Shown piece by piece: positions 15,682 through 21,895 of a DNA stretch of 21,895 bases. The position numbers were made by a program, and so were the translations under genes. A model generated the notes under the pieces. That model was given only the letters and a program-made list of their open reading frames with translations, made no database searches and was not told the origin of the DNA. Position 1 is the stretch's first letter. Every line of letters starts with the position of its first letter. Location of the stretch: the NCBI GenBank assembly GCA_036489395.1, contig DASXFW010000352.1:1-21895 (forward strand), given 5' to 3'. This DNA is from JASHVB01 sp036489395 (GTDB taxonomy: Bacteria; Pseudomonadota; Alphaproteobacteria; Acetobacterales; Acetobacteraceae).

Positions 15682-15810
15682 CAGCGGGGTTGGAGAGGTC
15701 AATTCGGCAGCAAAGCAGCTCAGAGGCGCGTTTCGCCCATTTGGCGCGCATGCGGCCACTGCACAGGCTGCCGGTCAATGGGAGAAACGGATGGCCCAGA
15801 GCCGGATCAG
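15682..15810. other. Intergenic DNA before the defence cassette
   Basis: GC style shifts here from the dense catabolic region to the lower-GC cassette. No PIN remnant, direct repeat, att site or RNA is recognisable. It should contain the cassette promoter and the left boundary. Confidence 0.35.
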
Positions 15811-15939
15811 ATGAACGATGGCTCCGCCCCTGTTGTATTCCGACACAGCCCGCCTCATGATCGGTCAGTTCAAGGCCGCATCGGGGGAATCGGTGCCGAG
15901 GTCAATGTGGCGGAGGCGCCTTTGGCGATACTGTCGTGA
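15811..15939 (+). CDS. Candidate small protein (42 aa) opening the ABC-3C cassette
   Basis: It begins MNDGSAPVVFRHSPPHDR, continues with a Gly/Ile run (GRIGGIGAEVN) and ends in PLAILS. Its TGA (15937-15939) overlaps the GTG start of the next gene (GTGA), the same coupling used by the following genes, which argues that it is translated. An in-frame ATG at 15778 would make it 53 residues. SDs are weak for both (GGA shortly before 15811). I do not recognise a family; it may be a leader peptide that sets translation of the cassette or an unreported component. It could also be a chance frame. Confidence 0.4.
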   Translation: MNDGSAPVVFRHSPPHDRSVQGRIGGIGAEVNVAEAPLAILS

Positions 15940-17141
15940 CTGACGGTACACGCTCCCTATTCTCCGCGGCTGAGTCAGGGCTGGGCTACATCTATCAGGC
16001 TCGTCTCGCGCTTCTCAAACTGTTGAGCCTCCCAGAGAGCAGTTCCGTGTTCATCGAGAAGGATGACGACGTCGAGTTTGTAGATGATGGCGGAAAGCGG
16101 TCCCTAGCTTCACTTAAACACAAGGCGATTGGCGAGACGATAACAGACCTGTCGGTAGATTTCTGGAAGTCGGTGCGGATTTGGCTGGCATATTACAATC
16201 GTGATGGAAGGATTGCTTCGAACAGCAGATACTTCCTTTTTACCACCGGCACGGTCTCTGAAGGTTCCTTTCTCCGGTTCTTTTTGGAAAATGCGACTGC
16301 TCCGGGCAAATCTTTGGCGGTCCACGCCCGCGACGGTCTTGATACGACCACGTCCAAGACGATTGTCCCAATCCGGGACGAATTGAACCGACTTGACGAG
16401 GGAGAGTCCGAGGATTTTCTATCACGCATCGTCATATTCGACGGCAGCCCTAGGATCACCGAGGTTCCGCAGCTGATCATAGATCAGCACCTCAGAACGA
16501 TTAGACGTGAGTCACGTTCCTATCTATTCGAACGCCTGGAAGGCTGGTGGATGGACCTAGTCATCAAGATTCTCGCGGGTGAGAAACAGGGACCGATATT
16601 TGGTTATGAGGTCTCGGATAAACTTTCAAGCTTTGCGGAAGAATACAGGTCCGACAATCTCCCCATTACCTTCCGGAACAGGCTCCCGGATGGGGAGATT
16701 GATACGGAAAACGATCCACGACTTTTCGTGGATCAGCTGCGCTGTATCGGAATCTCTCCTATTAGGATCCAACGTGCTATCGTGGATTACTATCGTGCCT
16801 TCGAGCAGCGTTCGAGTTGGGCAAGGGAGAATCTGCTCATCTCTGGGGAGATTGAGGAATATGAGGATCGGCTTGTTGACGAGTGGACTCGCTATAAGGA
16901 AGTCGTTTGCGAGAAATTGCACAACGGCAGTGAAGAGCAGGCTTGCATAGACGCCGGCAAGGAACTGTATCGGTGGGCTGAGTTCGAGACCGACCGATTT
17001 AGGATCAGGGAGAGGGTAACTGAGCCCTACGTGGTGCGAGGTGGGTTCCATATGTTAGCGAATTCTAGGCCGATGCCGAGGGTCTATTGGCATCCGCGGT
17101 TCCTTCATCGCCTTGAAAAACTGCTCGAGGTGACCCCATGA
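15936..17141 (+). CDS. ABC-three-component system protein: N-terminal nuclease-like (DUF4297/Cap4-like) domain plus ABC-3C C-terminal domain
   Basis: 401 residues, GTG start. N-terminus: SGLGYIYQARLALLKLL (14-30), then FIEKDDDVEF (39-48) and SLKHKA (59-64), then TDLSVDFWKSVRIW. This G-YQ / E-x-DD / xxK-H / fWk-l-W order is that of restriction-endonuclease-fold Cap4/DUF4297-like domains. The usual Gln/Glu two residues before the catalytic Lys is Ser59 here. The C-terminus (~365-401) has the HMLAN...RVYWHPRFL motif with the WHP typical of ABC-3C C-terminal domains. In ABC-3C conflict systems this subunit is the predicted effector, controlled by the ATPase and middle component. It overlaps the next gene by 4 nt (ATGA). 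Domain names are from recognition of motifs, without a search. Confidence 0.75.
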   Translation: MTDGTRSLFSAAESGLGYIYQARLALLKLLSLPESSSVFIEKDDDVEFVDDGGKRSLASLKHKAIGETITDLSVDFWKSVRIWLAYYNRDGRIASNSRYFLFTTGTVSEGSFLRFFLENATAPGKSLAVHARDGLDTTTSKTIVPIRDELNRLDEGESEDFLSRIVIFDGSPRITEVPQLIIDQHLRTIRRESRSYLFERLEGWWMDLVIKILAGEKQGPIFGYEVSDKLSSFAEEYRSDNLPITFRNRLPDGEIDTENDPRLFVDQLRCIGISPIRIQRAIVDYYRAFEQRSSWARENLLISGEIEEYEDRLVDEWTRYKEVVCEKLHNGSEEQACIDAGKELYRWAEFETDRFRIRERVTEPYVVRGGFHMLANSRPMPRVYWHPRFLHRLEKLLEVTP

Positions 17142-17626
17142 AGCGTTGGGACGAAAGGCCGATCGAAATTCGCAACTTGTTCAATCCGGCGTTTTGCGGT
17201 CTAGTACTTTTCCGAGCCTTCTGCGGTTTCGAGGAAGAGGACAACGAGGGAATGCCCTTTTCGCTGTCCCTCCTTGTCCTGCCGCTGTGCCTTCATAAAG
17301 ATTCCAGAGAGATACTTTCGAAGGCAAGCCGCAGTTACCTTTTGAAGGTCATCGGGACCAACCCGCAGATGCTAGTCGGCTTCGCCCGACGCACAGCCGA
17401 CTTGCTCCCCTTTACTTTCGAATCTCTCGGACTGCTCATGCATTTCGGATGTTTTGAGGTGACCGACGGAGGCCGATTGCGGACTCTGCCTGCACGCGTG
17501 CGGAAATCGATAAGCGGAACTGCGGAATCGATAGCCTGCCAGCGGGTCGCAAGGCTCGTCGGGAAGGAGTTTGCCAGAGTTTCCGACCGGATGACCATTT
17601 ACACATCTTTCGGCGTCAGACCATGA
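17138..17626 (+). CDS. ABC-three-component system middle component
   Basis: 162 residues. The opening WDERPIEIRNLFNPAFCGLVL and the central FSLSLLVLPLCLHKDSREIL match the 'middle component' family of ABC-3C systems, predicted to have a winged-helix-like core and to link the ATPase to the effector. It overlaps both neighbours by 4 nt (ATGA at 17138 and at 17623), so the three subunits are probably made in fixed ratio. No catalytic motif is seen. Confidence 0.8.
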   Translation: MKRWDERPIEIRNLFNPAFCGLVLFRAFCGFEEEDNEGMPFSLSLLVLPLCLHKDSREILSKASRSYLLKVIGTNPQMLVGFARRTADLLPFTFESLGLLMHFGCFEVTDGGRLRTLPARVRKSISGTAESIACQRVARLVGKEFARVSDRMTIYTSFGVRP

Positions 17627-19578
17627 AAATAAAGTCGATACATATCTACAGCCACGATGGCCGGCGGAGAGATCTCATCTTCAAGGTAAATGGCCTTAAT
17701 ATCATTACCGGCCGTTCCTCGACGGGGAAGTCGGCGCTCTCAGAAATCATAGAATACTGCATGGGCCGCTCAACCTTTAACGTTCCAGAGGGCGTAATCC
17801 GAGATCGCGTTTCCTGGTTCGCTGTCGTCTATCAGTTTGATGGCGAGCAAGTGCTCGTCGCCAAACCGTCGCCGAGCCCGGGGCATAGCAGTGGCAGCAC
17901 CGCGATGGTTCGGCGAGGTAGCGACATTCCCATCCCTGAGTTTGATGATCTTGCCGTCAACGATGACAACGATGGGGTCGAGACCCTTCTATCGAGTCTG
18001 CTTGGCATACCCGAAAACAGGACTGATGTCCCTATCGATAGCAGCCGTGCAAGCTACGACGTGAACGTCAAACACACCTATTATTACCTCTTTCAGAAGC
18101 AGACGATTGTCGCCAACAAGGACCAGTTATTCTATAGACAGAACGAGTCATTTCAACCGCAGGCCATCAGGGACACATTGCCAATCCTGCTCGGTGTGTT
18201 GTCACACCAAAGATTCGAGCTTGAGGCCGATCTTAGGGTCGCCCAAAGGGAGCTCAGGCTCAATGCAAAGATACTGGAGCAGGCAAGAGCCGCGATTGAA
18301 ACCTCAGAGGCCAGGGGTCTCGGACTGCTCTCGGAAGCCCGCGCGGTTGGAATTCTACCCCCCGAAGCTATCGGTGAACGCTCCATCGTGGATTTGCTTC
18401 GCAGCACAATTGGCTGGAAGCCAACGCCTATCCCAGAGGACGATGGTCAAAGAGTTTCGGCGATCGAGAGTGACCTCGTAGCGCTGAGGGATCAGCGGCG
18501 CGACATTCAGAATAGAATTGACGCGGCGCTTCAGTATGCGAAACGCGCACAGGGATTCGAGAGCGAGGCCACGGAACAGCGTGACCGCCTAGCCTCGATC
18601 AGGGCTCTCCCTGTAAACAAGGGGACAGGTGAGTGGCAATGGCCGTTCTCGGCGGCGAACCTGGGGATGGAAAGTCCGGTCGCGACTGCATTGCTGGCCG
18701 AGCTTGAATCACTGGACCGTGAAATGACGCTCGTGATTGGCGAGCGCCCGCGCTTGGACGCCTATATTGTGGTTCAGCGGGAGCAGATTCAGACCCTGGT
18801 CAGCACAATAAGGAACAAAGAGATCGAGCTGTCCGCTGCCATATCTTCTAGCGAAATGATCGCCGTAATGGGAAACCGAAACAATGCAGCATCGCGGGTT
18901 GTAGGCCGAATCAGCCTTTTCCTAGAAAACCTCGTCCCTAACGACGAGTTGGCGCGTCTCGAAGCGGAGTCGAAGCGACTGACGGCCAAGGTCGAGGATC
19001 TTGAGCGCAAGATCGGCCTTGACGACTCGGGCGAGAGGCTGGCGTCAACGATGAACAATATCTCGGCCCATATGTCGGCTTACATCTCGGCTCTCGGAGG
19101 AGAGTTTGGCGAATTCCCTGCCCGCCTGGACCTGCAGAACCTAACCGTCGTCATAGATCGCCCAGGCCGGCCGATCTACATGCCGCGCACAGGTGGAGGC
19201 GAGAATCACCTTGCCTATCACCTATCGGCACTCTTAGCTCTGCACAGATTTGCGACCAACAACAAACAGCCGCTACCACGCTTCCTATTGATCGATCAAC
19301 CGACGCAAGTCTATTTTCCCTCGGAGGCAAGTTACCGAGAGGCTGGCGGTTCGATAGAAAGAACAGAGGTTGATGCTGATCTCGCTGCGGTGCGCCGGCT
19401 GTTCGAGCTTCTTCGCCGGTTCACAGTTCAAGATGCAGCAAATTTCCAAATTATCGTTACTGAACACGCCAACCTGCGTGAAGAATGGTTCCAGGCTGCG
19501 CTCGTTGAAGGTCCCTGGACCAAGCCGCCTGCTCTGGTACCCGATGATTGGCCGAATGACCCGCTCGGCACCTCCTAG
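17623..19578 (+). CDS. DUF3732-type SMC/Rad50-like ABC ATPase of the ABC-3C system
   Basis: 651 residues. Walker A is G30-RSSTGKS-37; long charged coiled-coil-like stretches span ~195-480; a degenerate signature TGGGENHLAYHL starts at 523; Walker B FLLIDQP has Asp558 followed by Gln559 rather than the usual Glu; the H-loop is EH at 614-615 (IIVTEHANL). The GGGEN-HLAYHL and LIDQPTQVYFP motifs are those of DUF3732 proteins, the ATPase of ABC-3C systems. It probably senses unusual nucleic-acid structures and gates the nuclease-like subunit; that role is predicted in the literature rather than shown here. Confidence 0.88.
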   Translation: MKIKSIHIYSHDGRRRDLIFKVNGLNIITGRSSTGKSALSEIIEYCMGRSTFNVPEGVIRDRVSWFAVVYQFDGEQVLVAKPSPSPGHSSGSTAMVRRGSDIPIPEFDDLAVNDDNDGVETLLSSLLGIPENRTDVPIDSSRASYDVNVKHTYYYLFQKQTIVANKDQLFYRQNESFQPQAIRDTLPILLGVLSHQRFELEADLRVAQRELRLNAKILEQARAAIETSEARGLGLLSEARAVGILPPEAIGERSIVDLLRSTIGWKPTPIPEDDGQRVSAIESDLVALRDQRRDIQNRIDAALQYAKRAQGFESEATEQRDRLASIRALPVNKGTGEWQWPFSAANLGMESPVATALLAELESLDREMTLVIGERPRLDAYIVVQREQIQTLVSTIRNKEIELSAAISSSEMIAVMGNRNNAASRVVGRISLFLENLVPNDELARLEAESKRLTAKVEDLERKIGLDDSGERLASTMNNISAHMSAYISALGGEFGEFPARLDLQNLTVVIDRPGRPIYMPRTGGGENHLAYHLSALLALHRFATNNKQPLPRFLLIDQPTQVYFPSEASYREAGGSIERTEVDADLAAVRRLFELLRRFTVQDAANFQIIVTEHANLREEWFQAALVEGPWTKPPALVPDDWPNDPLGTS

Positions 19579-19607
19579 ACACAGCGATTGCCAGGAAAGC
19601 GAAGAAA

Positions 19608-20825
19608 ATGCCCACTGATAGCGATGCACTTAACTATCCATACATTCGGATACGTAACGCGGACTGGCTCAAACGTACGCTACTGATTTTTCCACATGTT
19701 GCACGTATGACCCCGACCATCAATGCGCCCGCGGACGATCCGGAGATAACCGAATTCTGCTACACGGAGGGTCGTCGAGGTCCTTTGCTTCGGCCGGTAG
19801 ATCTTTGGACAGGGCACGTTCGTCGTGCTCAGCAGGAGTTAATTCGTGATCTGGACACCTTCTTCAATTCATCTCACGATCGTTTGTTGAGGCGATTTCA
19901 GAAGCATAATGCCGAGACGCGAGACAGAGGGCAAACAGCCAATAATCGCACTGTCTGGGAACGCCGACTTTCTGATCATCCCTCATTCCAAATTCATCGC
20001 TATAAACTTTTTGAAGGACTCGTTGAGTACCTGCGCAGAAGAGATTTGGCTTGGGAGCCCAGCGCTAGCTTTTCGGACGGTCCCGAGTATCTCGAGATGA
20101 ATCCGAGGTTGGGTGAGGCCATAATGGCAACACTTGCGACCGCCTGTGCAGAAAGTGAAGGACTCCAAGTTGTTACTGAATTTCCGGAGCTTCATGGTCA
20201 ACTAATAGGAACGCCACGCGATTCTATTTTAAAGGCATGCTTGAGCGATTCACGTAGTGCAGGTCGGACATCGGGGCAAGTGGTCGCAGAATTCCTAGTC
20301 TATCGCCGTTGCAATGTTGATGCCCTAACGGCGGACAGGATTGCTGCTTTGAAGAGCGAACGGGATGCCCTTGCGGAGTTCCGAACGAAAATAGAGAATT
20401 TGGCATCCACTCTTCCGCCCACGATCCAAAATAAGAAGGTCTTGGAAGTTCGCCTCAATGATCTGATGAATGATATCTTTCATCAATGGCAATCAGAGCA
20501 AGCCAATCTCAGCAGCTACGCTAGAAGACTGTTCGGTGAAGGTGTCCTTACTGAACCTGAGAAGTTGGTTCAAAAGATTGTGGAAAATGCGGTTAGGCCA
20601 GAGAATCTGGTTGCCAGCGCTGCAGGCGCAGCGGTGGTCGGCGGGGCTCATCTTGGAAGCTTAACGCTCGCACCCGCAACTGGCGCCGCTGCCGGATTCG
20701 TCGTCGCAGTTGTTTTTCGTGCATTGCGTACGTGGGGAGAAACAATGAGGACAGCGCGAGAAAGCCCGTTCCGCTACCTGACTACACTACAAAACGAAGG
20801 CGTCACGTTCTCACTGACGCGCTGA
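19608..20825 (+). CDS. DUF6236-like protein with a C-terminal Gly/Ala-rich hydrophobic segment
   Basis: 405 residues. The N-terminus YPYIRIRNADWLKRTLLIFPHVARMTP resembles DUF6236 proteins. The middle is helical and charged, with a likely coiled coil at ~240-275. Residues ~335-373 (VASAAGAAVVGGAHLG ... GFVVAVVFRAL) form a Gly/Ala hydrophobic hairpin-like segment that could enter a membrane. It starts 29 nt after the ATPase stop in the same low-GC block, so it is likely the fourth cassette gene. Its last 23 bp overlap the 3' end of the opposing VapB-type gene. Function unknown; an effector or accessory role is inference. Confidence 0.65.
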   Translation: MPTDSDALNYPYIRIRNADWLKRTLLIFPHVARMTPTINAPADDPEITEFCYTEGRRGPLLRPVDLWTGHVRRAQQELIRDLDTFFNSSHDRLLRRFQKHNAETRDRGQTANNRTVWERRLSDHPSFQIHRYKLFEGLVEYLRRRDLAWEPSASFSDGPEYLEMNPRLGEAIMATLATACAESEGLQVVTEFPELHGQLIGTPRDSILKACLSDSRSAGRTSGQVVAEFLVYRRCNVDALTADRIAALKSERDALAEFRTKIENLASTLPPTIQNKKVLEVRLNDLMNDIFHQWQSEQANLSSYARRLFGEGVLTEPEKLVQKIVENAVRPENLVASAAGAAVVGGAHLGSLTLAPATGAAAGFVVAVVFRALRTWGETMRTARESPFRYLTTLQNEGVTFSLTR

Positions 20826-21060
20826 CCGCCCGGGGTGGCGGGTCGGCGATCTCCGGCAGCTCTTCCGCCAGCGGCTCCCAGCTATCCAGCAGCGCGACCA
20901 GCCCCCTCCCGTGCGCCGGCTCGATGATCAGGCGGTCGCCGTCACGGCTGATGATGGCCTCGCTGCCCGGCAACTCGAACTCCGTCGGGATGTGGGCGAC
21001 CTGGTTCCCGTCGGCGCGGAACAATCGAACATGGCGCGGGGCAGGGTTGGACTGGGACAC
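20803..21060 (-). CDS. Orphan VapB-type (AbrB-fold) antitoxin
   Basis: 85 residues from GTG 21060, chosen because AGAGAGG lies 8 nt upstream and the conserved HVRLFRADGNQVAHIPTEFELPG begins shortly after; in-frame ATGs at 21093 and 21117 would add 11-19 unrelated residues. EAIISRDGDRLIIEPA and the tail LPEIADPPP are typical of VapB antitoxins. The usual vapC would lie next on this strand, but the DUF6236-like gene occupies that place on the other strand. Its stop overlaps that gene by 23 bp. The toxin was probably lost when the cassette arrived. Confidence 0.8.
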   Translation of the reverse strand: MSQSNPAPRHVRLFRADGNQVAHIPTEFELPGSEAIISRDGDRLIIEPAHGRGLVALLDSWEPLAEELPEIADPPPRAVSASVRT

Positions 21061-21153
21061 AGACGCGGCCTCTCTGGGGTACGTCACGAACATCTGCCAC
21101 GACAGACGCTCAATCAACGCTGGATAGGCGCGGCCAGAGCAAGGACGTTCAGG

Positions 21154-21564
21154 TCATGATCCATCGCCAGCCTCGGCCAGGTAATCCGCCGGGCGCAGGA
21201 TGCGAACCCGGCGCCACGGATGCGGCACCAGCAGATCGGCGTCGCTGCTGACGATCGCCGCCGCGCCGGAGGCAAGAGCGAGCTCCAGGTATTTGTTGTC
21301 CTTCGGGTCACGGCAATCTGTCACGCGCATGGCCGGCGCGAAAACCGCTCCGAGCGCAAGGAGCTGGCCGATCGGTTCGATCCGCAGGTCAGCATCGACG
21401 AAACGCGCCAGGCGTGGCCGGTGCAGCACGTCGAGCAGTTCCGCCATGACCGCCTCGGACACGGCGATCCGATGTGCTCCGAGCGCGCGGCGCACGGCCC
21501 GGGATGGTATGCCACTCCGGCGGAACGCGGCGCTCACCAAAGTGGACGCATCGAAGACGATCAC
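21154..21564 (-). CDS. PIN-family toxin (COG1569 type)
   Basis: 136 residues. Asp5 (IVFDASTLVSA), Glu42 (VMAELLDVLHRPRL), CRDPKDNKYLELALASGA (84-101, Asp86/Asp89) and SSDADLL (Asp108/Asp110) match the 'putative toxin component, PIN family' group. It starts by a 4-nt overlap (21561-21564) with the small upstream gene. Predicted RNase toxin. Confidence 0.88.
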   Translation of the reverse strand: MIVFDASTLVSAAFRRSGIPSRAVRRALGAHRIAVSEAVMAELLDVLHRPRLARFVDADLRIEPIGQLLALGAVFAPAMRVTDCRDPKDNKYLELALASGAAAIVSSDADLLVPHPWRRVRILRPADYLAEAGDGS

Positions 21565-21743
21565 CCCGGCGGCGTATCCCGGCGTTCGGCATTGTGGGCA
21601 GCGAGTTCCGCTTCCAGGATTTCGTCAGTGAGGCCGCGCCGCCCGGCTTCGGCGGAAATCGCATCCATCACCTCGACCAGCCGTTCCCGGCTTGCTGGCT
21701 GGAGCATGCGGCTGACCAGGCGACCTGCGATCGCCTGGCTCAC
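21561..21743 (-). CDS. Small antitoxin paired with the COG1569-type PIN toxin
   Basis: 60 residues from GTG 21743, helical and charged: ASRERLVEVMDAISAEAGRRGLTDEILEAELAAHN resembles the short antitoxins that precede COG1569 PIN genes (the 'RGLT-x-E-x-L' motif). GAGGG lies only 3 nt before the GTG, so the exact start is unsure; Met13 at 21707 is an alternative. It overlaps the toxin start by 4 nt. Confidence 0.7.
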   Translation of the reverse strand: MSQAIAGRLVSRMLQPASRERLVEVMDAISAEAGRRGLTDEILEAELAAHNAERRDTPPG

Positions 21744-21810
21744 ACGCCCTCTACCCCATCTTATTCACCGTACGAGCCGGCCGCTATGTTGTTACGAATA
21801 CATAATCACT

Positions 21811-21895
21811 ATGCGCACAGTTCGGCACCGCTGGCTGAACCGCATTTCAGAGCATATCTGTCGGGCGCTGGAAGTTGATCAGGCAGGCTTCTACC
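21811..21895 (+). CDS. Possible 5' end of a gene running off the window
   Basis: The ATG at 21811 opens a frame (MRTVRHRWLNRISEHICRAL...) that stays open for 28 codons to the end of the window. It follows an AT-rich patch (ttacgaatacataatcac) suited to a promoter. No SD and no recognised family; the frame may be chance. Confidence 0.25.
   Translation, partial: MRTVRHRWLNRISEHICRALEVDQAGFY

Noticed and set aside
14443..15810. Long plus-strand frame leading into the 42-codon small ORF
   Set aside because: The bulk is antisense to the amidohydrolase and shows no domain. Only the last part, from 15778 or 15811, lies in free intergenic space.
15640..15810. Remnant of the missing vapC at the left edge of the cassette
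   Set aside because: Translations on both strands show no PIN-like DTN/DTS strand or other PIN motif.

Overview
The DNA is GC-rich, with short gene spacing, Shine-Dalgarno (SD) sites of the AGGAG type and dispersed tgtcattgcgagg-type palindromes. This fits an alphaproteobacterium, probably of the Rhodospirillales/Acetobacteraceae; that placement is an inference from gene style, not from a marker phylogeny. The housekeeping anchors are lepA (elongation factor 4) and a tRNA-Ser(GGA).

Layout. 1-3887 (minus strand) is a compact copper-handling operon, transcribed DUF2946-like Cys protein -> outer-membrane-type beta protein -> CopC -> CopD fused to a c-type cytochrome domain. It is followed by a perfect 48-bp inverted repeat. 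3888-4373 is a gene-free divergent gap before lepA (plus). 6239-7367 (minus) holds a Phd-type antitoxin whose PIN toxin is cut to 31 codons, then an intact VapB-like/PIN pair. 7562-8647 is a TauD/TfdA-type dioxygenase. 8778-8867 is tRNA-Ser. 9022-9549 is a secreted RcnB-like protein. 9827-11125 holds an LLM-type flavin oxidoreductase and a small membrane protein. 11294-12736 is a HpaB-family flavin monooxygenase. 12901-14403 (plus) holds two toxin-antitoxin pairs in a row, Phd/PIN and AbrB/PIN; the second toxin appears to start at CTG. 14425-15633 is an Amidohydro_2 metal hydrolase.

15811-20825 is visibly lower in GC and codon-wise unlike its surroundings. It reads as a transferred defence-type cassette: a 42-codon small ORF, a nuclease-like/ABC-3C C-terminal-domain protein, a 'middle component', a DUF3732 SMC/Rad50-like ABC ATPase and a DUF6236-like protein ending in a glycine/alanine-rich hydrophobic segment. 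The first four reading frames are chained by 4-nt stop/start overlaps (GTGA, ATGA, ATGA). This matches the predicted ABC three-component (ABC-3C) conflict systems. The extra small ORF and the terminal DUF6236-like gene are the least described parts.

20803-21743 (minus) holds a VapB-type antitoxin with no toxin, its 3' end overlapping the cassette, and then an antitoxin/PIN pair. Altogether there are six toxin-antitoxin loci in 22 kb, four with an apparently intact toxin. The metabolic genes (TauD-like, LLM, HpaB-like, amidohydrolase) suggest a catabolic neighbourhood that has been repeatedly invaded by toxin-antitoxin and defence modules.
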